From contig JANQPO010000012.1 of the NCBI GenBank assembly GCA_028289445.1, forward strand, positions 62,001-126,000: 64,000 nucleotides of DNA, in the 5' to 3' direction. Made by a program: the position numbers and the translations under genes. The notes beneath the pieces are model-generated. The model did not search any database. It saw nothing but the letters and a program-made list of their open reading frames with translations, and was not told the origin of the DNA. Below, one piece after another: positions 7,415 through 15,951 of this stretch; position 1 is the first letter of the stretch, and the number at the start of each line of letters is the position of its first letter. The stretch is from Tepidamorphaceae bacterium. Its GTDB lineage: Bacteria; Pseudomonadota; Alphaproteobacteria; Rhizobiales; JAKSCL01.

Positions 7415-10187
7415 TCCAAAGGGCGTGAAGCCGATCACCTTCAGCCTCGACGGCAAGGACGTCGAGGCCTATCCGAGCGAGACGATCTGGGCCATCGCCA
7501 AGCGCGAGGGCACGTCCATCCCGCATCTGTGCCACGCCGACCAACCCGGTTACCGACCGGACGGCAATTGCCGCGCCTGCATGGTCGAGATCGACGGCGA
7601 GCGTGTGCTGGCCGCCTCATGCATCCGTACGCCGACGCCCGGCATGGTGGTCAAGACCGCGACCGAGCGCGCGCAAAAATCAAGATCCATGGTGTTCGAG
7701 CTTTTGGCCGCCGACCAGCCCACAAAGGACATCGCACCCGATCCAGACTCTAAATTCTGGGCCTGGGCCGACGATGTCGGCGTATCAGAAAGCCGCTTCG
7801 AACCCGATCAGCGCTTCGATCGCGACATCTCGCACCCGGCCATGCATGTCAATCTGGACGCCTGCATCAATTGCGGCCTGTGCGTGCGCGCCTGCCGCGA
7901 GGTCCAGGTTAACGACGTCATCGGCATGGCAATGCGCGGTTTCGGCTCCAAGGTCGTGTTCGACTTCGATGATCCGATGGGCCAATCGACGTGCGTCGCT
8001 TGCGGCGAATGCGTCCAAATCTGCCCGACCGGTGCGCTTCTGGAGAAATCACTCGTCGACGAAGCCGGCAAGCGAACCGAATACGCCGACAAGACGGTGG
8101 ACACGCTGTGCCCCTATTGTGGCGTCGGCTGCCAGACGACCGTGCATGTGAAGGACGATCATATCTTGATGGTCGACGGCCGCGACGGCCCGGCCAATCA
8201 AAACCGGCTGTGCGTCAAGGGTCGTTTCGGCTTCGACTATATCCGCCATCCCAACCGGCTGACGAAGCCGCTCATTCGCCGCGACGATGCGCCGAAGGAC
8301 GCGACCATCGACCTCGCCGACGGGGACTGGTCGGCGACCTTCCGAGAGGCAAGCTGGGACGAGGCGCTCGACCGCGCAGGACAAGGTTTCGTCAAAATCC
8401 GCGACGAGATCGGCCCGCCGGCATTGGCCGGTTTCGGCTCCGCCAAAGGGTCGAACGAGGAGGCCTATCTCCTGCAAAAACTGGTGCGCACCGGTTTTGG
8501 CACCAACAATGTCGACCATTGCACCAGGCTCTGCCACGCCTCTTCCGTCGCCGCCCTGATGGAGTGCGTCGGGTCCGGCGCTGTCTCGGCGCCGTTCACG
8601 GCCGCCAATGAGTCCGATTGCATTGTCATCATCGGCGCCCGCCCCGGCGTAAACCATCCCGTTGCAGCCACCTATTTCAAACAGGCGGCCAAGCGCGGCG
8701 CCAAGCTCGTCCAAATCGATCCGCGGACATCGGGCATGACCCGCCATGCCTGGCGAGCGCTCAACTTCAAGCCCGGACAAGACGTGGCGCTTTTGAACGC
8801 CATGATCCACACGATCGTGACGGAAGACTTGGTCGACACCCAGTACATCCAGGCGATGACGGAAGGCTTCGATGCATTGCGGGAGCGCATCGAGCCGTTC
8901 TCGCCAGAAGCGATGGCGCCCGTGTGCGGCGTCGAAGCCGACACGATCCGCGAAGTGGCCCGGACCTACGCCACCTCGGAGCGCTCGATCATCTTCTGGG
9001 GCATGGGCATTTCGCAGCACGTTCACGGCACCGACAATGCGCGCTGCCTGATCACGCTGGCGCTGATCACCGGTCAGATCGGCCGACCCGGCACGGGCCT
9101 GCACCCGCTACGCGGTCAAAACAACGTCCAGGGCGCCTCCGATGCCGGTCTGATCCCGATGGTCTATCCGGATTACGTGTCCGTCGAGAACGCCGACGCG
9201 CACGCCCGCATGGAAGAGTTCTGGGGCACGAACCTCGATGCCAAGCGCGGCCTGACGGTTGTCGAAATCATGCATGCCATCATCGCCGGCGACATCCGGG
9301 GCATGTATGTCGAAGGCGAGAACCCGGCCATGTCCGATCCCGACCAGAACAAGACGCGCAAGGCGCTTGCCTCGCTCGACCATCTGGTGGTCCAGGACAT
9401 TTTCATGACCGAAACGGCGTGGCACGCCGATGTCGTGCTTCCGGCCTCCGCCCACGCCGAGAAACCCGGTACCTTCACCAATACCAATCGGCAGGTTCAA
9501 CTGGCCCGCCCGGCGGTCGGTCTTCCGGGCGACGCGCGCCAGGACTGGTGGATCATCCAGGAGATCGCTCGCCGCATCGGCCTTGACTGGTCCTATGAAC
9601 ATCCGCGCGACGTGTTTGCGGAGATGGCCGAGGTCATGCCGTCGCTCGCCAACATCACCTGGGAGCGCCTGGAGCGCGAGGAGTCCGTGACCTATCCCTG
9701 CGACGGGCCGGAAGAACCCGGCAACGATATCGTCTTCGCCGAGGCGTTTTCGACGCCGTCAGGGCGCGGGCGGATCGTACCGGCCGATATCGTGCCGCCG
9801 GATGAGCTACCCGACAGCGATTTTCCGCTGGTTTTGACCACCGGTCGGGTTCTTGAACACTGGCATACTGGATCGATGACCCGCCGGGCCGGCGTGCTCG
9901 ACACGATCGAGCCGGAGGCGATTGTCTGCGTCAACCGCCGCGACATCGAGACGTTCGGCCTGACGCCAGGCGAGCCCATCACGGTCGAGACGCGGCGCGG
10001 TGCGATCACGTTGAAGGTGCGCGAGGATCGGGAGGTGTCTCAGGGCCTCATCTTCATCCCGTTCTGCTTTGCCGAGGCGGCCGCGAACTTCCTGACCAAC
10101 CCGCAGCTCGATCCGTATGGCAAGATCCCGGAGTTCAAGTTCTGCGCCGCGCGGTTCACAGAGCCGGCGAAGGAAGCAGCGGAGTAG
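7407..10187 (+). CDS. fdhF: Formate dehydrogenase alpha (catalytic Mo/W) subunit
   Basis: This 926-residue subunit oxidises formate to CO2. In order: an N-terminal [2Fe-2S] domain (C42, C55, C58, C72); a two-cluster ferredoxin domain (CINCGLC at 153-159 with C163, CVACGEC at 196-202 with C206); the [4Fe-4S] site of the molybdopterin domain (C235, C238, C242, C269); the catalytic Cys376 in TRLCHAS; and a C-terminal molydopterin dinucleotide-binding domain with VLTTGRVLEHWHTG. Cys replaces selenocysteine, so no SECIS element is needed. Mo and W forms cannot be told apart by eye. I chose ATG 7407, which overlaps the cupin gene by 8 bases and gives the family's usual N-terminus. No fdhD or fdsD lies nearby. 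Confidence 0.93.
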   Translation: MLDPKGVKPITFSLDGKDVEAYPSETIWAIAKREGTSIPHLCHADQPGYRPDGNCRACMVEIDGERVLAASCIRTPTPGMVVKTATERAQKSRSMVFELLAADQPTKDIAPDPDSKFWAWADDVGVSESRFEPDQRFDRDISHPAMHVNLDACINCGLCVRACREVQVNDVIGMAMRGFGSKVVFDFDDPMGQSTCVACGECVQICPTGALLEKSLVDEAGKRTEYADKTVDTLCPYCGVGCQTTVHVKDDHILMVDGRDGPANQNRLCVKGRFGFDYIRHPNRLTKPLIRRDDAPKDATIDLADGDWSATFREASWDEALDRAGQGFVKIRDEIGPPALAGFGSAKGSNEEAYLLQKLVRTGFGTNNVDHCTRLCHASSVAALMECVGSGAVSAPFTAANESDCIVIIGARPGVNHPVAATYFKQAAKRGAKLVQIDPRTSGMTRHAWRALNFKPGQDVALLNAMIHTIVTEDLVDTQYIQAMTEGFDALRERIEPFSPEAMAPVCGVEADTIREVARTYATSERSIIFWGMGISQHVHGTDNARCLITLALITGQIGRPGTGLHPLRGQNNVQGASDAGLIPMVYPDYVSVENADAHARMEEFWGTNLDAKRGLTVVEIMHAIIAGDIRGMYVEGENPAMSDPDQNKTRKALASLDHLVVQDIFMTETAWHADVVLPASAHAEKPGTFTNTNRQVQLARPAVGLPGDARQDWWIIQEIARRIGLDWSYEHPRDVFAEMAEVMPSLANITWERLEREESVTYPCDGPEEPGNDIVFAEAFSTPSGRGRIVPADIVPPDELPDSDFPLVLTTGRVLEHWHTGSMTRRAGVLDTIEPEAIVCVNRRDIETFGLTPGEPITVETRRGAITLKVREDREVSQGLIFIPFCFAEAAANFLTNPQLDPYGKIPEFKFCAARFTEPAKEAAE

Positions 10188-10200
10188 GATTGGTCCTGAC

Positions 10201-10244
10201 GCATGACCCTGAAAAGTTGAAGACTTTTCAGACAAGGATTATGC
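10201..10244. repeat. GCATG-type palindrome between convergent genes, possible bidirectional terminator
   Basis: CTGAAAAGT (10209-10217) and ACTTTTCAG (10223-10231) form a perfect 9-bp stem with a 5-base loop, inside a longer unit that starts GCATG and ends ATGC. The unit aligns with the one at 36207-36253. It lies between the convergent ends of the formate dehydrogenase and adenylate cyclase genes. Confidence 0.65.
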
Positions 10245-10260
10245 GCCTCCCAAAGAAGGC

Positions 10261-11577
10261 TTAGCGCGCCAGAACCACCAGGTCCTGCTCGCCGTTTAGC
10301 CCGGGCACGGTGACGTCGGTTAGCGTTTCCGGCGCGCCCTTGGTCTTGAAGCCCTGTGCCAAGGCGGCCTGATAGGTTGCGCTGTCCGTCAGTGCGCGTG
10401 TTTGCGCGACTTTGTTGTAGTCCTCCAACTTGGCGGCGCGGTTCACCGGCCGGCCGATGACGGTGTGTTCCAGCCGCTGTTCATCGCCGACAACGCCGAC
10501 GACGACGGTTCCAAAGGCAACCGCGCAGCCGGCCCGCAAAGGCTCGCCAAGGCCGGACGCCGCCATGTTCGCATTACAGGCCGCAACCGCGTTTTGAACC
10601 CGGTCGATAGCCCGAAGTGCATCGGCGGCCGGCGTGTCGGACGGGCGGATCGCGCCGAATGTGGCGAGGATGCCGTCGCCCAGGTATTTGTCGATGGCGC
10701 CACCCGCCGCCTGGATCTCCGGCACCACATGCGCATGGAAACGAGCAAGGATGGCGGCCGTTTCCTCCGGCGTCAGGCGCTGCGCGAGCGTCGTGAACCC
10801 GCGAATGTCGACCATGAGGATCGCCGCTTCGCGATCGACACCATAGCCGGCGCGCAAATGCTCCGGGTCCTCGCTGCCGACGATGGTCGCAACATCGGCT
10901 GAAAAGAACCGGCTGAGATTGGAAACGGCCGCGGACTCGCGCACTGCCACGAACAGGACCCGGCGTGCCCGCACCAGCGCGTAGACCAAAAGCGCGGTGA
11001 CGGCGAGGATGACAAGCACCTTGTCCAGCTCGGCGCCGAACAGCACCATATTGCCGCTGATATACATGGGAAAATCGCGGGTGCGCCCGGGAAAGGCCGG
11101 ATCGACCATGACCGCGTATCCAAGCAATCCCAGCCAGCCGGCCGCACCGGCAAGTCCGGTAATCGCCACATAGATCGGGTCGAAGCGGAGCGCCCGAAGC
11201 GCGATGAACAGGAAGATGTAGAGCATGGTCGGCGCCTTCAGATAAAACGCCGCCGGCTCGTAGTACTGGATGTGGAAGGAAAAGATCAGCCCGCAAATGA
11301 GGCCGATATCGACCAAGATGGAGAGAATGAGGATCGGCGGGAACAGCCAATTGCGATAGGCGAGAAACAGCCGCACCAGCGTGAATGCCCCATAGGCCAA
11401 GAGCGCATAGGGCACGAAGTTGAACCCTTCCGTGCCCTCCGCGCGGGGCGCGAGGGCATAGAGCACGCCGAAAACCGTCACCAGGCCCAGTTGCACCCAG
11501 GAGATACGGATCTCTGCGTTGGCGTCTTGGCGTGCGATTTCTGCGGCAAGCCGTGGGGGTATAGATGGCGATGTCAT
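10261..11577 (-). CDS. Membrane adenylate/guanylate cyclase (class III)
   Basis: A 438-residue protein with about six membrane segments in residues 25-210, then a class III cyclase domain (about 225-400). Metal-binding aspartates are in LMVDIRGFT and KYLGDGILATFG, and the nucleotide-binding stretch reads HTVIGRPVNRAAKLED, with Lys where many cyclases have the transition-state Arg. It should make cAMP (or cGMP) at the inner membrane. It is the last gene of a minus-strand unit with an ABC exporter-like protein, a cNMP-binding protein and a metallo-beta-lactamase hydrolase; 124 bases separate it from the hydrolase, so it may also have its own promoter. Confidence 0.88.
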   Translation of the reverse strand: MTSPSIPPRLAAEIARQDANAEIRISWVQLGLVTVFGVLYALAPRAEGTEGFNFVPYALLAYGAFTLVRLFLAYRNWLFPPILILSILVDIGLICGLIFSFHIQYYEPAAFYLKAPTMLYIFLFIALRALRFDPIYVAITGLAGAAGWLGLLGYAVMVDPAFPGRTRDFPMYISGNMVLFGAELDKVLVILAVTALLVYALVRARRVLFVAVRESAAVSNLSRFFSADVATIVGSEDPEHLRAGYGVDREAAILMVDIRGFTTLAQRLTPEETAAILARFHAHVVPEIQAAGGAIDKYLGDGILATFGAIRPSDTPAADALRAIDRVQNAVAACNANMAASGLGEPLRAGCAVAFGTVVVGVVGDEQRLEHTVIGRPVNRAAKLEDYNKVAQTRALTDSATYQAALAQGFKTKGAPETLTDVTVPGLNGEQDLVVLAR

Positions 11578-11701
11578 CGTATCGACTTGCCAGCCGCCCG
11601 CGAAAAGCTCAATGCCCGGTCACGCATTCGTGCGGGATGAAGGGGCACTTTGTGTTGCCGCGCGATCCATCGCGAGCAGCGCAAGATCTTCGAAATCCGC
11701 G

Positions 11702-12544
11702 TCAGAGCCGGGTCACGTCGATCGTGACCCCCTCCGTGGCGATCGCGCCGCGTTGTGACACCGCTTTCATGTCCTTGCCGATCTGGTCGAGCTGATCGTC
11801 GCTTCGGTGTGGTGCATGATGAAACATATAGACCTTCTTGACGTCGGCCACTTCGCCGATCTCCAGGCCTTTTTGCCAGGTCGAATGCCCCCAGCCGACG
11901 AAGTTCTCGTACTCGGCTTCGGTGTAGTTGGCGTCATAGATCATCGCCTCCGTGCCGCCAACGAAGGTGGTGATCGCGGCATCGATGTCCGCATTGCCAT
12001 GTTCGTGATCGGTGATGATCGCCACCGACCGGCCCTGCCATTCAACTCGGAAGCCGCAACAGCCGCCAGGATGGTTGAGAAGAATGGTGCGGACCGAAAG
12101 CCCCTGTCCAAATTCCAGCGTCTCGCCCGGCTCGAACATATTGAGACGTGATCCCTTCAGGCTAGAGATCGGCACGGGGAACAGCGCCGGGTCCATAAGC
12201 CTGGACAACACGTCGTGGAGAGTCTCGTCGGCACGCAAATGCCCGGCCCAGCACGGATAGTCGCCGTCCGACCGGTAGGCCGGCTTGAAAAAGGGCAGCC
12301 CGCAGACGTGATCCAGATGGGTGTGCGTGAAGAGCATGTGGGCCGACAGCCGGTTCTCTTCTAAAAGCCGCTTGCCGAGTGCGTACGCGCCGGAACCACC
12401 GTCGATGATGAGGGTCTGCTCGCCGGCACGGATCTCGATACAGGCCGTGTTGCCGCCATAGCGCAAGGTGTGCGGTCCCGGCACCGGCAATGACCCGCGA
12501 ACGCCCCAAAAGCGCAGCGTAAATCGGTCGGACCCTTCGGTCAT
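11702..12544 (-). CDS. Metallo-beta-lactamase-fold hydrolase, possible cyclic-nucleotide phosphodiesterase
   Basis: A 280-residue protein. The N-terminus (FWGVRGSLPVPG, RYGGNTACIEI) and the metal motif THTHLDHVCGLPF are typical of the PhnP/YcbX-like branch of the metallo-beta-lactamase superfamily; further His/Asp ligands lie in ITDHEHGNAD and WGHSTWQ. Proteins of this type are known in fusions with cNMP-binding domains and receivers. Its start codon overlaps the stop of the cNMP-binding gene by four bases. Hydrolysis of cAMP/cGMP is an attractive inference from its partners, but other phosphodiester substrates are equally compatible with the fold. Confidence 0.82.
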   Translation of the reverse strand: MTEGSDRFTLRFWGVRGSLPVPGPHTLRYGGNTACIEIRAGEQTLIIDGGSGAYALGKRLLEENRLSAHMLFTHTHLDHVCGLPFFKPAYRSDGDYPCWAGHLRADETLHDVLSRLMDPALFPVPISSLKGSRLNMFEPGETLEFGQGLSVRTILLNHPGGCCGFRVEWQGRSVAIITDHEHGNADIDAAITTFVGGTEAMIYDANYTEAEYENFVGWGHSTWQKGLEIGEVADVKKVYMFHHAPHRSDDQLDQIGKDMKAVSQRGAIATEGVTIDVTRL

Positions 12545-13011
12545 CCGTTCGCCGTGGCTCGCGCCAGTTCACCGCGTACGTCGGCGAGATCGCGCGTTGT
12601 GCGCTCAAGCCGAGCCGCCAGAACGCGCATGATCTCAATCGTCATTTCCGGGAATTCGCTCATCATCTTCAAGAACTGATCCTTCGAGATGGTGAGTGTG
12701 TGGACTTCGGTTTTCGCGATAACGCTGGCGGTGCGCGGTACGTCGCACAAGATGGCGATTTCACCCACGATATCGTTGGTCCCGACCACCGCGACCGTCT
12801 TGGGTCCGGTATCGGTGTCGACGACGATATCCGCTTCACCGTCCAGCACGATAAACGCGCTGTCGCCGATATCACCCTGTTTGCAAAGTGTCTCGCCCGG
12901 ACCGTAGACCATGCGCTCGCTGATAAAGGCAAGAAGGCGCAGTTTTCCTTTCTCGATGCCGCGCAGCATCGGAACGCGTTGAAGCGCCTCAACTTCCTGA
13001 TCGATACTCAC
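12541..13011 (-). CDS. Cyclic nucleotide-binding (CRP-like sensor) domain protein
   Basis: A 156-residue stand-alone cNMP-binding domain without a DNA-binding part. The beta-roll (PGETLCKQGDIGDSAFIVL) is followed by a phosphate-binding cassette, GEIAILCDVPRTASV, which keeps the Glu and Arg that contact the cyclic nucleotide. A C-terminal helix (about 118-150) may pair with a partner protein. Lying between an ABC exporter-like gene (42 bases upstream) and the hydrolase gene (ATGA overlap), it is probably the cNMP sensor of this operon and could gate the transporter; the partner is inferred from position. Confidence 0.9.
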   Translation of the reverse strand: MSIDQEVEALQRVPMLRGIEKGKLRLLAFISERMVYGPGETLCKQGDIGDSAFIVLDGEADIVVDTDTGPKTVAVVGTNDIVGEIAILCDVPRTASVIAKTEVHTLTISKDQFLKMMSEFPEMTIEIMRVLAARLERTTRDLADVRGELARATANG

Positions 13012-13053
13012 TCTTTCCTCCTGCCTTTCGTGCGCGCGATGCCTTGCGCAAGG

Positions 13054-15684
13054 CTACTCTGCCGCCTGTCTAAGTGGGGTCAATGACGCCTGTACGGAGT
13101 CATAGGTGCCAGCGGCAACCAGACCGCCATTTTGCAACGCGATGATGTAGTCGAAGGTCTCAGCCGAATCGGCGTTTGCCATGCCGCAGACGACAGTCGA
13201 GTCCGGCGCCACCTGTTTGATGAACCGCAAGACCGGATCGTCGCCCGGCGCGCCAGTCACGAGGCCATCCAGAAGAATGATGTCCGGCCGCCTCAGGATG
13301 GCACGCACCAGCGCGATGCGTTGCTTTTGCCCTGTCGACAGACGGGACCCGGCGATCCCGACTTCGAATTCGAGGCCGGCGCGCATAATGACTTCACGCA
13401 AGCTCATCTCGTCCACGATCTGGCCGATAAAACGCTCGATCGCCTCGCGCGCCTTCGGACGGTCGAGGCGCGGCCGGCCGAACAGAAGATTGTCCTCGAT
13501 CGAAAGGCTGGGAACGATCTTGTCGGCCTGGAAATGCTCGAACGCATCCGGCGCGTCCTTATCGAGCCGTTCGCGCATCGGCGCCCGCGCGGCGACGACC
13601 TTCTCCTGGAAGTCCTCCGTCGACAGGCCGAGACGGTGCCGGGTCGGCACCAGCATGAAGGCCAGGCCGATCAGCTTGGCCGCTTCGTCATCGGTAAGTT
13701 CGCTCTTGTTCTTCGTGCGGTTGAGCAGGGCGTCATAGTCCGAGATCTCGTCCTTCGGAATGAACGAGTAGGTCGACAGCAACTCGTTCTCGTCGCTGAC
13801 ATCGGCAAACAGTTCGACCATGGTCTCGGCGATGCTGCGGCCGATCCCGACCAGATCGTCGTGCAAACCGTTTTCGCGAATGACGTCCTTGATCTCCGGC
13901 ATCGCCGCCATGTCATGGGGGGTCACCGCCGGATCGACGGGCAGGCCATAGACGATGTTCTCGATCACCGAGGCGGATCGGTTGAAGCTGTCAGGCGTCC
14001 ACAGATGGACATACTCGCCGAACTCCGGCTCCGACAGCACCCGCTCCCGGATCGCGGCACGGGCACCCAGGATGCGCTCCGACAACTCAGAATCAGTGTG
14101 CCCTTCAACCGTCGACTGAAGCCCCATGCGGTAGATGTCATCGCCGAGACCGACGCCGGATACCAGCTCGATCATGCGTTCGTCGAGCGCTTCCAGCGAC
14201 TCGACGCCGGCGGCATCGATGTCTTCCCACCGAAGGTTGATTTCATAGCCACGGGCACCCGTCAGTTGGGCCTCCGTCAGGCGCCGTTGCAGGAGCGCAT
14301 CGTCGATTTCTTCACCGTCCAGCAGGGGTAGCGGCCGGTGATAGAGGCCATAGGTCAAATTGTTGCGGATCGTGCCGGTGAAGATGTGAGGTGAACTGTC
14401 CAGATACGCCAGTTTCCGGCCAAGCACGGAATCCGGCAGCGTGTCGGTCGCCTGATCGCCGATTTGCGCGCGACCCGACGATGGTGCCAGCAACCCCGCC
14501 AAGATCTGCATGAGCTGCGGGCGACCGCTACCCTCGCCGCCGATGACAGCAGTGGTTCCAGGAATCGGGATGGTCGCCGCGATTCCGTCCAGATTCTGCC
14601 CCGCGCCCTCGCCGACATAGCTGACATTCTGCAGTGCGATGCTGTCGGCACCGGACAGGTCGATATCGCCCGGATCGTCCAGCCGCTCGACCGGGAAGAT
14701 GTCCGACGCGTCGAACTGCTCGATCACGGCATCGTATTTGACGATCGTGTCGGCCAGCATCTGATAGTAGGCCAAAAGCTCTTTCCATGGGCCGGCCAAG
14801 TCCTTGTAGGCCGCAAGAACGGCGACCAGCGCGCCGAAGGAGATGTTGCCCTGGATCACCAGATAACCGCCGATCGAGTAGAAAAAGAACGGCGTGAGCT
14901 GGTTCAAGAAATTGTTGAGAAACTTGATCGCGTATTTGCGTTTGAAGATTTCAAACCGGATCTCGAAATTCGTCTGCAACCGATCCGACACGTCCGCCAT
15001 GTGATAGGCGGTGGTGTCGTTGGCGTGGATCTCGCGGATGCCGGAGATCGATTCACCGACCCGGTCGGACAATTGCCTTAGATTGCGGACGCGCTCCTTG
15101 CCGAGTTGGTTCACCCGCCGTTGCAGACGCGGAATGATATAGCCCTGGATCGGATAAAGCGCGACGGCAGCCGCACCGAGCAGCGGGTCCTGCACGAAAA
15201 TAAAGGTCAGATAGACGAGAAGCGTGCCGCCCTGGAACGCCGGCGTGGCAATGGCATCGGCGATGAAACCGCCAAGCGGCTGCACTTCCGCCGTGATCAT
15301 GGAGATGATCTCGCCCGCCGAAATCTTACCGAAATGCGCCAGCCGGAAGCGCAAAACGCGCTCAAACAGCTGATAACGGATGCGGCGCAGCATCCGCTCT
15401 CCGGTCAGGCCTTTGTAAGTGTTCAGGCAGAACTTGACGACATTGTTGAGGACGACAAGGCCGAGGAATGCAAAGCAAAGCGCTAGCAGGAATGGAATCT
15501 GATCGAGTTCCATTCCCAGAAAATTGCGCGGAAATTGCGTGCCGCCGATCGCCTCGTTGATGATGCGCTTCGGCAGTTCCAGCGTCGTGTACAGAATCGG
15601 GAACGACAGCGTAGTGATCAGCACGATGGTGATCTGCTGCCGCTTACTGTACTTCCAGACGAACTTGAAGAGGCTCTTTTCCAT
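13054..15684 (-). CDS. ABC exporter-like protein with degenerate, enlarged nucleotide-binding domain
   Basis: An 876-residue protein from ATG 15684; ATG 15711 would add nine residues. Residues about 10-330 are an ABC exporter membrane domain. The ATPase part is strange: Walker A is GGEGSGRP (382-389), with Arg in place of the essential Lys; Walker B is IILLDG (802-807), lacking the catalytic Glu; the switch region VVCGMANAD has no His; the signature LSTGQKQR (782-789) is intact. Walker A and signature lie 400 residues apart instead of about 110-130. The intervening region contains three copies of the post-Q-loop motif: IRNNLTYG, IENIVYGL and IEDNLLFG. It is first gene of the cNMP operon and divergent from a glycosyltransferase operon. 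ATP hydrolysis is doubtful. Confidence 0.85.
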   Translation of the reverse strand: MEKSLFKFVWKYSKRQQITIVLITTLSFPILYTTLELPKRIINEAIGGTQFPRNFLGMELDQIPFLLALCFAFLGLVVLNNVVKFCLNTYKGLTGERMLRRIRYQLFERVLRFRLAHFGKISAGEIISMITAEVQPLGGFIADAIATPAFQGGTLLVYLTFIFVQDPLLGAAAVALYPIQGYIIPRLQRRVNQLGKERVRNLRQLSDRVGESISGIREIHANDTTAYHMADVSDRLQTNFEIRFEIFKRKYAIKFLNNFLNQLTPFFFYSIGGYLVIQGNISFGALVAVLAAYKDLAGPWKELLAYYQMLADTIVKYDAVIEQFDASDIFPVERLDDPGDIDLSGADSIALQNVSYVGEGAGQNLDGIAATIPIPGTTAVIGGEGSGRPQLMQILAGLLAPSSGRAQIGDQATDTLPDSVLGRKLAYLDSSPHIFTGTIRNNLTYGLYHRPLPLLDGEEIDDALLQRRLTEAQLTGARGYEINLRWEDIDAAGVESLEALDERMIELVSGVGLGDDIYRMGLQSTVEGHTDSELSERILGARAAIRERVLSEPEFGEYVHLWTPDSFNRSASVIENIVYGLPVDPAVTPHDMAAMPEIKDVIRENGLHDDLVGIGRSIAETMVELFADVSDENELLSTYSFIPKDEISDYDALLNRTKNKSELTDDEAAKLIGLAFMLVPTRHRLGLSTEDFQEKVVAARAPMRERLDKDAPDAFEHFQADKIVPSLSIEDNLLFGRPRLDRPKAREAIERFIGQIVDEMSLREVIMRAGLEFEVGIAGSRLSTGQKQRIALVRAILRRPDIILLDGLVTGAPGDDPVLRFIKQVAPDSTVVCGMANADSAETFDYIIALQNGGLVAAGTYDSVQASLTPLRQAAE

Positions 15685-15951
15685 CGCCGCCCCAATTGAC
15701 CCGGACTCCATTATATGACGGCTCCGGACCGTCTTCGCCAATAGTTTTTCCCTGCCGCGTGTTTGATGCGGCAAAGCCCTGCGGGACTTGGCGTTTGCCA
15801 TCGACCGTGATTAAGTGTCGCCGAGGCGGCGGAAGAGGCTCTTTTTTCAGCGATGCGGAAAGACGACCGAATAGGCATATCCTGGCCTGCCGCGAGGACC
15901 GCGTAGCGTTAGCGCAAGCGTCGTCGCCCTTTTTCAATCATCGATGGCTGC

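Noticed and set aside
8049-9104. 351-codon frame antisense to the formate dehydrogenase alpha gene
   Set aside because: Shadow of a strongly supported gene; no ribosome-binding site or domain.
7407-10187. Selenocysteine in the formate dehydrogenase
   Set aside because: The catalytic position is an ordinary Cys codon (Cys376) and there is no in-frame TGA.
13132-14331. 399-codon plus-strand frame inside the ABC exporter-like gene
   Set aside because: Looked at because the ATPase domain is odd, but the translation has no recognisable motif and the minus-strand frame is continuous.
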